From JAZLFH01 sp045615705 (lineage in GTDB: Bacteria > Bacillota > Clostridia > UMGS1883): a stretch of DNA of 19,888 nt. Shown one piece after another: positions 1 to 7,186 of this stretch. Every line of letters starts with the position of its first letter. The first letter of the stretch is position 1. Under the pieces are notes generated by a model that was given only the letters and a program-made list of their open reading frames with translations, was not told where the DNA came from and did not search any database. Both the position numbers and the translations under genes were made by a program. The stretch is from assembly GCA_045615705.1 (NCBI GenBank), contig JAZLFH010000032.1, positions 1 through 19,888 on the forward strand, in the 5' to 3' direction.

Positions 1-408
1 AGATTTGTCTGCCTTGTCTTGAAGAAGTAATGATACATTTCCGTGTTTTACGGAAACTACAACATTATCGCCTTCAAAGGTAAAATCGCAATCGGTTAAA
101 AGTGTCCCTAAAAACGGATTCTTTGAAGAAAATGAGTCGAGAGCATTTTTAAATGCGATTTCAGGCGAAACAATATCTTCTTTCACATCAAAAGTGGGGA
201 AAAGGTAGAAATTTGAAAGCTTGTATATTAAAACTGCTTTTTTCCTGTATTCATTTATTCTTTCCTGGTTGATTAATTTTGGAAATGTAACATACGCTTC
301 AATGGAGCGGTCAAGTTTGTTTACATTTAACTGAGTAACAGTTCCGCTTACGAAATCGTCATCATAGTCAACCTTGGGCATAGCCTCTTTAAGTGTTATC
401 TTTTTCAA
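1..408 (-). CDS. polC: DNA polymerase III, PolC-type, N-terminal fragment (cut by window edge)
   Basis: Reading the minus strand from a TTG at 408 gives 136 uninterrupted codons to the window edge, beginning MKKITLKEAMPKVDYDDDF. The start is preceded by a GAGGAAAGAG ribosome binding site that overlaps the end of ispG, so the two genes are translationally coupled. The fragment has no catalytic motif. It resembles the poorly conserved N-terminal domain of clostridial PolC, with a region like 'SSKNPFLGTLLTDCDFTFEGD' around residues 90-115, and polC is commonly found directly after ispG in Clostridia. If correct, the gene encodes the replicative polymerase alpha subunit with built-in 3'-5' exonuclease, acting at the replication fork. 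The call rests on weak N-terminal similarity plus gene order; the polymerase and exonuclease domains lie outside the window. Confidence 0.72.
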   Translation of the reverse strand, partial: MKKITLKEAMPKVDYDDDFVSGTVTQLNVNKLDRSIEAYVTFPKLINQERINEYRKKAVLIYKLSNFYLFPTFDVKEDIVSPEIAFKNALDSFSSKNPFLGTLLTDCDFTFEGDNVVVSVKHGNVSLLLQDKADKS

Positions 409-418
409 AACTCTTTCC

Positions 419-1462
419 TCACATTTTTTCTATTTCATCAAATAAGACATCGGAGATTTTTTCAATCGGGTATTTTTTAATTATTTCACCTTTTTTAAAA
501 AGAAGAGCACACCCATCACCGCAAGCAATTCCGATATCTGCTTCACGAGCCTCTCCGGGTCCGTTTACCGCACAGCCCATAACCGCCACATGAATATCTT
601 TATCAACTTTTTTTAGCCTCTCGGATATTTCGTTTGCTATGGGAATCATATCCACTTTACAGCGACCGCAAGTGGGACAGGAAGTGAGAGTAGCACCTTT
701 AACAAGGCCCAACGCCGAAAGAATTTCTCTGCCTGCAACAACTTCCCTCACAGGATCGGCGGTAAGAGAAACTCTTATTGTATCTCCAATGCCGTCAAGA
801 AGCAGAGAACCTATTCCTATCGAATTTTTAACTACGCCTGAAAATTCCGTCCCCGCCTCGGTAACGCCTAAATGGAGCGGGTAGTCGGTCATATTTGAAA
901 ACATTTTATATGTTTCGTATGTAGTGGTAACACTGCTTGCTTTCAACGAAACTGCAATATCATAAAATCTACAATCCTCTAAAAGTTTAATATGAGAAAC
1001 AGCACTTTCGCAAAGTGCCTCCGGACATGGTGATTTAAACTTTTTGAGCAAGTCTTTATCAAGCGAACCCGCATTTACACCTATCCTTATCGGTATGTTT
1101 TTTTCACCGCAAGCATCAGCAACTGCCTTAACCCGCTCTTTATCTCCGATGTTTCCGGGATTTATACGGATTTTATCAACATTGCCTTTAACACATTCTA
1201 ATGCAAGTTTATAGTCGAAGTGAATGTCGGCGACAATGGGAAGAGGAGAGGATTTTTTTATCTCGGCAATTGCTTTTGCAGCATCAATATCGGTTACTGC
1301 AAGGCGAACTATGTCGCAACCCGCATTTTTCAGGTCGTTAATTTGTTTTAGAGTTTTATTAATATTGTGAGTGTCTGTATTGCACATGGATTGAACAGAA
1401 ACGGGGGCGTTTCCGCCTATCAAAACATCACCAACGCTTATTTGCCTTGATTTTCTACGCAT
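419..1462 (-). CDS. ispG: 4-hydroxy-3-methylbut-2-enyl diphosphate synthase (IspG/GcpE)
   Basis: This is the penultimate enzyme of the MEP isoprenoid pathway. It reductively opens methylerythritol cyclodiphosphate to HMBPP using a [4Fe-4S] cluster. The N-terminal TIM-barrel half is clear (PVSVQSMCNTDTHN, DIVRLAVTD, ADIHFDYKLA, RINPGNIG, IRIGVNAGSL). The C-terminal cluster domain shows CPTCGRC and MGCAVNGPGEA, which carry the three cluster cysteines and the conserved glutamate. At 347 residues it is the short bacterial form. The frame is open upstream to 1495, but ATG 1462 (MRRKSRQISVG) matches family N-termini and has AAAGGTAG upstream, so I prefer it. The stop codon overlaps the ribosome binding site of the next minus-strand gene. 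A TGG-TACAAT extended -10 lies just upstream. Identification is secure; only the start is open. Confidence 0.96.
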   Translation of the reverse strand: MRRKSRQISVGDVLIGGNAPVSVQSMCNTDTHNINKTLKQINDLKNAGCDIVRLAVTDIDAAKAIAEIKKSSPLPIVADIHFDYKLALECVKGNVDKIRINPGNIGDKERVKAVADACGEKNIPIRIGVNAGSLDKDLLKKFKSPCPEALCESAVSHIKLLEDCRFYDIAVSLKASSVTTTYETYKMFSNMTDYPLHLGVTEAGTEFSGVVKNSIGIGSLLLDGIGDTIRVSLTADPVREVVAGREILSALGLVKGATLTSCPTCGRCKVDMIPIANEISERLKKVDKDIHVAVMGCAVNGPGEAREADIGIACGDGCALLFKKGEIIKKYPIEKISDVLFDEIEKM

Positions 1463-1502
1463 TGTGCCACTACCTTTCAAAAAAAATATAAACACACAAT
1501 GT

Positions 1503-1511
1503 ATTGTACCA
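1503..1511 (-). promoter_or_regulatory. Candidate extended -10 promoter for ispG-polC
   Basis: Read on the minus strand the bases are TGGTACAAT, an extended -10 (TGn plus a near-consensus hexamer). It lies about 40 nt before the preferred ispG start. No good -35 hexamer sits 17 nt upstream, which fits a TGn-dependent promoter but leaves this uncertain. Confidence 0.4.
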
Positions 1512-1587
1512 TTTTAACAAAAAGAATGGAAGAGAAATCAGCAAAAAAAATCACAAAAAAAAGAATTATATAATCCGGATGATAACA

Positions 1588-1603
1588 TATAAAAATTTTT
1601 ATA
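1588..1603. repeat. Perfect 16-bp AT palindrome between ispG and mgtE
   Basis: TATAAAAATTTTTATA is a perfect palindrome. Its flanks continue as an imperfect dyad (GATAACA on the left, TTATGAT on the right). It lies 20 nt upstream of the mgtE -35 box and between the two divergent transcription units, the usual position for an operator. AT-rich palindromes also arise by chance in such DNA, so the role is undecided. Confidence 0.35.
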
Positions 1604-1622
1604 CTTATGATGATTACATAGG

Positions 1623-1651
1623 TTGACAAAAAGCACGGTTTAAAGTATAAT
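1623..1651 (+). promoter_or_regulatory. Sigma-A-type promoter for mgtE-rnf
   Basis: A perfect TTGACA (1623-1628) and a perfect TATAAT (1646-1651) are separated by 17 nt. Predicted transcription starts near 1658, leaving an mgtE leader of about 160 nt. No equally strong promoter was seen before rnfC or between later genes of the run, so this probably drives the whole mgtE-rnf unit. Confidence 0.85.
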
Positions 1652-1687
1652 TAATTTGCGATTTTTTGTAGAAAGAGTGGTGTAAAA

Positions 1688-1768
1688 ATGGACGCAGGAG
1701 GTAATAAGACCGTTGCAAAGGACCCCCGACGAAGAATGACGCTTTCGGCGTCCGTTTTTGGGTTATAA
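1688..1768 (+). CDS. Putative 26-codon leader peptide in the mgtE 5' region
   Basis: ATG 1688 to TAA 1766 encodes 26 residues, with KDPRRRM at residues 11-17 and LSASVFG at 19-25. It sits about 30 nt after the predicted mgtE transcription start. A purine-rich AGAGTGGTG lies upstream as a weak ribosome binding site. The last third of the ORF overlaps a stem-loop followed by five T's, so translation would compete with hairpin formation. Enterobacterial mgtL leader peptides act on a Mg2+ transporter gene by a comparable logic and also contain acidic-proline and arginine runs; this similarity is only by analogy. I do not recognise the peptide family, and ORFs of this length occur by chance. Conservation in related genomes would decide. 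Confidence 0.42.
   Translation: MDAGGNKTVAKDPRRRMTLSASVFGL
1738..1759 (+). terminator. Attenuator-like hairpin in the mgtE leader
   Basis: GACGC (1738-1742) pairs with GCGTC (1748-1752) around a five-base TTTCG loop, followed by CG and TTTTT (1755-1759). The stem is short but GC-rich. An earlier GGACGC (1690-1695) could pair instead with GCGTCC (1748-1753), giving a mutually exclusive alternative. Both features suggest conditional termination before mgtE. Confidence 0.5.
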
Positions 1769-1816
1769 AATAGGGAATCCTTTGTGTCTTACTAATTGAA
1801 TTTGGAGGATTTAAAG

Positions 1817-3151
1817 ATGGAAGACATCAAAGATTTATTTGAAAAAAAAGACCTTTCGGGAATCAGACGAGGACTTATGACAATGAGGCCTGCCGATATA
1901 GCACAAATCCTTGGAGAACTTGAAGACGATGAGAAAATGCTCATTGCTTTCAGAATACTTCCAAAGGAACTTGCGGCAGAAACATTTGTTATTATGGATG
2001 ATGACGAACAAGAACTTTTGATAAAAGCATTCAGCGATAACGAACTCAAAGCCGTTATAGACGAACTCTATCTTGATGATATGGTTGACATAATTGAAGA
2101 AATGCCCGCAACTGTTGTAAAAAGAATTTTAAGGAGTATAACGCTTCAAACAAGAAAGCAGATTAACGAACTTTTGCAGTATCCGGAGGATAGTGCGGGA
2201 AGTATTATGACGATTGAATATGTGGATTTGAAGAAAGATTCCACAGTGGCATCTGCTTTTGAAAAGATAAGGAAAACAGGCGTAGATAAAGAAACGATAT
2301 ATACCTGTTATGTTACAGACAGAAACAGGCATCTTTTGGGTGTTGTTTCCGCAAAGACGCTTCTTCTTTCCAAACAGGATGAAATAATTGAAAATATAAT
2401 GGAAACAAACACCGTATATGTTGAAACTGTCGCAGACAAGGAAGAAGCGGCAAAGATGTTCGATAAATACGATTTGTTGGCACTTCCGGTAGTAGATGCA
2501 GAAAAAAGACTTGTCGGAATTGTAACTGTTGATGATGCTATTGATGTTATTCGTGAAGAAACGAGCGAAGACTTTGCGAAAATGGCTGCTATTTCGCCCA
2601 TTGAGGATTCATATTTCAAGACTTCTGTATTTTCACACGCAAAAAACAGAATTTTGTGGTTGTTAATATTGATGTTATCCGCCACATTTACAGGAATGAT
2701 AATAACTCATTATCAAGTCGCATTTTCGACATATCCGTTGCTGGTATCATTTATTCCCATGCTTATGGATACCGGAGGAAACTGCGGAGCACAGTCGTCA
2801 ACCATGATAATTCGCGGTTTGGCGGTTGATGAGATTGAACTGAAAGACTTTTTTAAAGCGTTATTTAAAGAAATGAGAATCGGTTTAGTTGTATCAATAA
2901 TTCTTGCTATTGTTAACGCAGTACGCATATATGTAATGTATGAGCATAATTTGGAACTTGCACTTGTTACCGGACTTACATTGATAGGGGCAATTTTCCT
3001 TGCAAAATCGCTCGGATGTTGTCTTCCGATGCTTGCAAAGAAGCTAAAACTTGACCCTGCACTTATGGCATCTCCGCTTATTACGACCATCGTGGATGCT
3101 TGCTCTGTTTTATTGTATTTCAATATTGCTATAAAGATATTAAATTTATGA
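1817..3151 (+). CDS. mgtE: Magnesium transporter MgtE
   Basis: MgtE is a homodimeric Mg2+-selective channel in the cytoplasmic membrane, gated by intracellular Mg2+ bound to its cytosolic domains. The 444-residue product has the usual order: an acidic alpha-helical MgtE N domain (about 1-120), two CBS domains (about 130-255, with DRNRHLLGVVSAKTLL and RLVGIVTVDDAIDVI), and a five-helix membrane domain from about residue 280. The pore signature PMLMDTGGNCGAQ includes Asp318. Asp427 in the last helix (TTIVDA) corresponds to the pore Mg2+-binding aspartate of the family. An in-frame TTG at 1796 exists, but ATG 1817 has GGAGG eight bases upstream and is the better start. The gene ends one base inside the rnfC ribosome binding site, so it is probably cotranscribed with rnf. 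Expression may be controlled by the attenuator-like leader. Confidence 0.95.
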   Translation: MEDIKDLFEKKDLSGIRRGLMTMRPADIAQILGELEDDEKMLIAFRILPKELAAETFVIMDDDEQELLIKAFSDNELKAVIDELYLDDMVDIIEEMPATVVKRILRSITLQTRKQINELLQYPEDSAGSIMTIEYVDLKKDSTVASAFEKIRKTGVDKETIYTCYVTDRNRHLLGVVSAKTLLLSKQDEIIENIMETNTVYVETVADKEEAAKMFDKYDLLALPVVDAEKRLVGIVTVDDAIDVIREETSEDFAKMAAISPIEDSYFKTSVFSHAKNRILWLLILMLSATFTGMIITHYQVAFSTYPLLVSFIPMLMDTGGNCGAQSSTMIIRGLAVDEIELKDFFKALFKEMRIGLVVSIILAIVNAVRIYVMYEHNLELALVTGLTLIGAIFLAKSLGCCLPMLAKKLKLDPALMASPLITTIVDACSVLLYFNIAIKILNL

Positions 3152-3161
3152 GGTGAATGAT

Positions 3162-4505
3162 TTGAAACGACTAAGTACATTCTTTGGCGGAATTCATCCG
3201 AATGACAATAAGAAATATACAAAGGATAAACCTATTGTTGATCTTTCGGCACCAAAAGAACTTGTGTTTCCGTTGTCTCAGCACATAGGAGCACCTTGCA
3301 ACGAGTGTGTAAAAGTGGGTGACAAGGTCTATGTGGGAACGAAAATTGCGGACAGCGAAGCATTTGTCAGTGCTCCCGTACATTCGTCTGTTTCCGGTGA
3401 GGTTGTAAGAATTGAAGAGCGAAATGTTCCAAGCGGATTGAAGGTAAAATCAATCATAATAGAAAATGATTTTCAGTATGAAAATGACCCGGGTTTGGAG
3501 CCTGTTGACTATCTTTGCGTAAAACCGGAAAACATTCCGTCTCTGGTTCGAGAAGCAGGTATTGTAGGTATGGGCGGAGCAACATTTCCCACACATGTAA
3601 AACTTTTACCGCCACCGGACAAAAAGATTGACACAATAATTGTAAACGGAGCGGAATGTGAACCGTATCTTACGAGCGATTACAGAGTAATGCTTGAAAC
3701 ACCGGAAGAAGTAATTTTCGGACTAAAAGTTGTGCTGTACCGCTTTGGAATTACCAATGGTATTATCGGAATAGAGGCGAATAAGCCCGAAGCCATTAAA
3801 AAATTGACTCCTCTTGCAAAAAAAGAGGGTATGAAGGTTTGTCCTCTTAAAACAAAATATCCGCAAGGCGGAGAAAAACAGTTAATATATGCAGTAACAA
3901 AGAGAAAAGTACCGACCGGCGGACTTCCGGCAGATGTCGGTGTGGTTGTCTTAAATATTGACACTTGTACGGCGATAGCAAGAAAATTCTTGTACGGAAC
4001 ACCGCTTACAAGAAGAATAGTAACTTATGCGGGGTCAGCAGTAAAAGAACCTACCAATTACAGAGTTAAACTCGGCACAACCTTTGAATATTTGATTGAA
4101 AGTAACGGTGGCTTTTTACAAGAACCCAAAAAGGTAATTATGGGTGGACCCATGATGGGAATAGCACAGTCAAGACTTGATGTTCCTATTATTAAAGGTA
4201 CGAGTGCAATCTTGGCTCTTACAGAAAAAGACTTGGGCGAAAATACGCATGATCCTTGTATAAAGTGCGGAAAGTGTGTAGATGCCTGCCCCATGAATTT
4301 AATGCCGCTTTATTTGACGGAATATGCACTCCGTTCAGATTTGGATAAATGTGAACAGTACCACATAACGGATTGTATTGAGTGCGGATGTTGTGCTTAT
4401 TTGTGTCCGAGTAACCGTCATAACATTCAGGCAATCAGAATTGCAAAACAAGCGGTAATAGCACGACAGAAAGCTCGTGCAAACAATCAAGGAGGGAAAA
4501 AGTGA
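3162..4505 (+). CDS. rnfC: Rnf complex subunit RnfC
   Basis: RnfC is the peripheral, cytoplasm-facing subunit of the Rnf ferredoxin:NAD+ oxidoreductase and holds the NAD(H)/FMN site plus Fe-S clusters. About 447 residues contain the RnfC N-terminal barrel-sandwich region (GGIHPNDN, LSQHIGAPC), an NQR51-like Rossmann region (GMGGATFPTHVKL, NGAECEPYLT, YPQGGEKQLIY), then two ferredoxin-type 4Fe-4S motifs at about residues 366-378 (CIKCGKCVDACP) and 405-417 (CIECGCCAYLCP). I chose TTG 3162 because AGGTGA lies six bases upstream; a GTG at 3153 in the same frame would fall inside that ribosome binding site. It is the first gene of the standard clostridial order C-D-G-E-A-B. Its stop overlaps the rnfD ATG. 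Confidence 0.96.
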   Translation: MKRLSTFFGGIHPNDNKKYTKDKPIVDLSAPKELVFPLSQHIGAPCNECVKVGDKVYVGTKIADSEAFVSAPVHSSVSGEVVRIEERNVPSGLKVKSIIIENDFQYENDPGLEPVDYLCVKPENIPSLVREAGIVGMGGATFPTHVKLLPPPDKKIDTIIVNGAECEPYLTSDYRVMLETPEEVIFGLKVVLYRFGITNGIIGIEANKPEAIKKLTPLAKKEGMKVCPLKTKYPQGGEKQLIYAVTKRKVPTGGLPADVGVVVLNIDTCTAIARKFLYGTPLTRRIVTYAGSAVKEPTNYRVKLGTTFEYLIESNGGFLQEPKKVIMGGPMMGIAQSRLDVPIIKGTSAILALTEKDLGENTHDPCIKCGKCVDACPMNLMPLYLTEYALRSDLDKCEQYHITDCIECGCCAYLCPSNRHNIQAIRIAKQAVIARQKARANNQGGKK

Positions 4506-5470
4506 TGAGTGATAATAAATTAACGGTATCTTCCTCTCCGCATATAAGAAGCAAGGAAACTTCCGATGGTGTGATGACAGATGTTGTTATTGCACTTTTG
4601 CCTGCGACATTTATGGGGTGTTACCTTTTCGGAATAAGGGCATTGATTGTAGTGCTTGTTTCTGTACTGAGTTGTGTGCTTTTTGAGTTTTTGTGGCAAA
4701 AGATAACAAAAACTCCTGTCAGAATAGGAGATATGAGTGCAGTCGTAACAGGTATGATTCTTGCACTTGCACTTCCTGCAACGATTCCGCTTTGGCAGGT
4801 TATAGTCGGGGCTTTTGTTGCGATTATAATTGCGAAACAGATGTTTGGCGGAATAGGCGATAACTTTGTAAATCCCGCCGCTGCCGCTCGTGCATTTATG
4901 CTTGCTGCGTTTCCGGTTGATATGACAAAGTGGGTTATCGAAAGGGTAAACTACAATACTGTTGATGCAGTAACTTCGGCAACTCCGCTTGGAGGAAACG
5001 GAACGACATATACACAACTTTTGCTTGGATACGATAACACTTTGGTAAATGCATTTACTGATAAATCGGTACTTGGAGGTTGCATAGGCGAAACTTGTGC
5101 TGTGGCAATTTTAATAGGTGCCGTGTATTTGTTGATACGCAGAGTTATTTCTATAAGAACACCGCTTTCGTATCTTTTGACAGTTGCAGTTTTTTATTTT
5201 GCCATGGGAAAATCACCAATATTCGGAATATGCACAGGTTCGGTTTTGTTTGCCTCGGTATTTATGGCAACCGACTATGTAACATCACCGACAACTAAAC
5301 TCGGTCAGGTAATTATGGGGATAGGTTGCGGTTTAATTACTTGTATCATTCGTTTCTGGGGCGGGTATCCCGAAGGCGTAACTTATGCAATACTCTTTAT
5401 GAATGTACTTACTCCTCTTATTGAGAAATGGACAATGCCAAAAGTTTTTGGAAGGAGGAAGAGAGCATGA
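4505..5470 (+). CDS. rnfD: Rnf complex membrane subunit RnfD
   Basis: RnfD is an integral membrane subunit homologous to NqrB. It carries covalently bound FMN and takes part in electron transfer linked to ion translocation. The 321-residue product has many hydrophobic helices (for example 36-61, 80-112, 205-225, 240-260) and the NqrB/RnfD sequence NPAAAARAFML. The flavinylation motif DAVTSATPLGG fits the ApbE consensus Dxx(S/T)xAT, with Thr160 as the predicted FMN attachment site. The start ATG overlaps the rnfC TGA (ATGA), and GGAGGG lies about nine bases upstream. The stop overlaps the rnfG ATG. An in-frame GTG at 4502 has poorer spacing. Confidence 0.96.
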   Translation: MSDNKLTVSSSPHIRSKETSDGVMTDVVIALLPATFMGCYLFGIRALIVVLVSVLSCVLFEFLWQKITKTPVRIGDMSAVVTGMILALALPATIPLWQVIVGAFVAIIIAKQMFGGIGDNFVNPAAAARAFMLAAFPVDMTKWVIERVNYNTVDAVTSATPLGGNGTTYTQLLLGYDNTLVNAFTDKSVLGGCIGETCAVAILIGAVYLLIRRVISIRTPLSYLLTVAVFYFAMGKSPIFGICTGSVLFASVFMATDYVTSPTTKLGQVIMGIGCGLITCIIRFWGGYPEGVTYAILFMNVLTPLIEKWTMPKVFGRRKRA

Positions 5471-6003
5471 AAGAGTTTTTCAAACTTTCGATAACGCTTT
5501 GCCTCATTGCTTTTATTTCCGCATTGGTATTAGCGGTTGTGAATAATATTACCGACCCAATAATAAAAGAAAATTCCTCCGTCCGTGAAGAAAATGCAAA
5601 AAAAGAAGTTCTTCCGAGTGCAGATTCTTTTACTGAAATTGAAGAGGGAATATTTAAAGCCGATAACGGAGCAGGTTACTGTGTGGCAGCAGAAGGCGAA
5701 GGCTATGGCGGAACAATTAAGATGATAGTCGGTGTAAGTAACGAAGGCAAAGTTTCAGGAATAAAGATTACAGAGATTTCGGAAACGCCGGGACTCGGAA
5801 TGAATGCAAATACAGATGAATTCCAATCACAATTTAAAAATAAACCGTTTGGACTCTCCGTTACAAAAACAGAAAGTAAATCGGAAAATGAAGTAGTTGC
5901 AATTTCAGGTGCTACAAGGACTACAAATGCAGTAGTAAACACGGTAAATGCAGTAACGGATATGCTAATTGAAAAAGGTTTAACAGAAGGGGGAGTTAAT
6001 TGA
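5467..6003 (+). CDS. rnfG: Rnf complex subunit RnfG (FMN-binding)
   Basis: RnfG has one N-terminal membrane anchor and an extracytoplasmic FMN_bind domain with a covalently attached FMN. The 178-residue product shows the anchor at about residues 9-26 and then the domain, with GYGGTIKMIVGV, ITEISETPGLG and AISGATRTT. The predicted flavinylated residue is Thr150 in SGAT. The aspartate usually found three residues before that motif's Ser is Val144 here (EVVAISGAT), a departure from the ApbE consensus that RnfD does satisfy. ATG 5467 overlaps the rnfD stop and has GGAGGAAGAG upstream; the frame is open further upstream inside rnfD, but that is not a start. No apbE flavin transferase is present in this window. 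Confidence 0.95.
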   Translation: MKEFFKLSITLCLIAFISALVLAVVNNITDPIIKENSSVREENAKKEVLPSADSFTEIEEGIFKADNGAGYCVAAEGEGYGGTIKMIVGVSNEGKVSGIKITEISETPGLGMNANTDEFQSQFKNKPFGLSVTKTESKSENEVVAISGATRTTNAVVNTVNAVTDMLIEKGLTEGGVN

Positions 6004-6593
6004 TGTTTAAGCAACTTAAAAACGGAATCATTACTGAAAATCCCACTTTTGTGTTACTCCTTGGAATGTGTCCTACACTCGCAACTACAACATCGCTTAA
6101 AAACGGACTCGGAATGGGACTTTCGGTTACTGCCGTTTTGATGATGTCAAATCTTTTGATTTCTATGCTCAGAAAAGTTATTCCGGAAAAAATCAGAATA
6201 GCAGCGTATGTTGTTGTAATTGCAACATTTGTAACGGTTGTGGACTTAGTTCTTCAAGCATATTTTCCCGAGTTATCACAGAGCCTCGGAATTTTCATTC
6301 CGCTTATTGTCGTAAACTGCATAATTCTGGCTCGTGCAGAAGCATTTGCATCTAAGAATAAGATACTTCCGTCAATATTTGACGGACTCGGAATGGGACT
6401 TGGATTCACAATGGCACTTTCCATTATTTCATCTGTTCGTGAAATCTTGGGAAACGGCACAATCTTTGGTTATTCGTTAGGCATCAAAACACCTGCACTC
6501 ATTATGATAATGGCTCCGGGCGGATTTATCACGCTCGGATGTATCTTAGGAATTATTTCTGTTATAAGAAGCAGAAAGGACGGTGAGGCATAA
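6003..6593 (+). CDS. rnfE: Rnf complex membrane subunit RnfE
   Basis: RnfE is an integral membrane protein of the RnfA/RnfE (NqrD/NqrE) pair, which together hold a membrane-embedded iron centre and form part of the ion path. The 196-residue product is almost entirely hydrophobic with about six helices. It has the family motifs LLGMCPTLATTTSLKNGLGMG near the N-terminus and IPLIVVNCIILARAEAF in the second half; the Cys residues in these inverted-repeat halves are the expected metal ligands. The ATG overlaps the rnfG TGA, and GGGGGAG lies upstream. The stop TAA overlaps the rnfA ATG. Confidence 0.96.
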   Translation: MFKQLKNGIITENPTFVLLLGMCPTLATTTSLKNGLGMGLSVTAVLMMSNLLISMLRKVIPEKIRIAAYVVVIATFVTVVDLVLQAYFPELSQSLGIFIPLIVVNCIILARAEAFASKNKILPSIFDGLGMGLGFTMALSIISSVREILGNGTIFGYSLGIKTPALIMIMAPGGFITLGCILGIISVIRSRKDGEA

Positions 6594-7174
6594 TGTTTGT
6601 CAAACTTGTCGGAATGTCCTTAACCGCAATTTTTGTCGAAAACTATACAATGGTGCAGTTCTTGGGAATTTGTCCTTTCCTGGGTGTTTCAAAAAAGACC
6701 GATACAGCACTCGGAATGGGAATGGCGGTTACATTTGTAATGACGCTTGCCTCTATGATGACATATCTCTGCCAAAGATATATTTTGGTACCGCTTAACG
6801 CAGAGTATATGCAAACTATTGCATTTATAGTTATTATTGCGGCACTTGTACAGTTTGTTGAAATGTTTTTACAAAAGTCTATCCCATCGCTTTACAGTGC
6901 ACTTGGAATTTATCTTCCGCTAATAACTACAAACTGTGCTGTTTTGGGAGTAACACTCGTAAATGTAAGGTCGTCATATTCATTTATTGAGTCAATAGTA
7001 AACGGATTTTCGGGCGGACTCGGATTTTTGGTAGCAATATTTATGTTTGCCGGTGTTCGGGAAAGACTTGAACTTTCGAAAATTCCGAAACCACTCCAAG
7101 GATTTCCCATTGCACTTATAAGTGCAGGACTTATGTCCCTTGCATTTTTGGGATTTTCGGGTATGAGTTTTTAA
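6593..7174 (+). CDS. rnfA: Rnf complex membrane subunit RnfA
   Basis: RnfA is a paralogue of RnfE inserted with opposite topology and completes the membrane ion/electron path. The 193-residue protein has about six helices and matches the family at ENYTMVQFLGICPFLGVSKK and IYLPLITTNCAVLGVTL, both with the conserved Cys. It ends in the typical GFSGMSF-like tail. The start forms TAATG with the rnfE stop; GGTGAGG is the ribosome binding site. Twelve bases separate it from rnfB. Confidence 0.97.
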   Translation: MFVKLVGMSLTAIFVENYTMVQFLGICPFLGVSKKTDTALGMGMAVTFVMTLASMMTYLCQRYILVPLNAEYMQTIAFIVIIAALVQFVEMFLQKSIPSLYSALGIYLPLITTNCAVLGVTLVNVRSSYSFIESIVNGFSGGLGFLVAIFMFAGVRERLELSKIPKPLQGFPIALISAGLMSLAFLGFSGMSF

Positions 7175-7186
7175 CGAGGTGATTTT

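Noticed and set aside
1652..1816. M-box (ykoK) magnesium riboswitch in front of mgtE
   Set aside because: The conserved M-box core bases could not be found, and the leader is shorter than an M-box plus expression platform. I also failed to match the leader by eye to other common riboswitch classes (TPP, SAM, glycine, c-di-GMP, yybP-ykoY, NiCo).
2308..3222. Minus-strand ORFs of 125 and 169 codons opposite mgtE
   Set aside because: They lie antisense to a well-defined MgtE, show Ser/Ile-rich shadow composition and lack ribosome binding sites.
4520..5017. Minus-strand 165-codon ORF opposite rnfD
   Set aside because: Cys/Arg/Asn-rich low-complexity translation opposite a highly conserved gene; a frame shadow.
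5428..5466. Upstream extension of rnfG inside rnfD
   Set aside because: ATG 5467 has a strong ribosome binding site and the ATGA coupling seen throughout the operon; the extra residues would disrupt the membrane anchor start.
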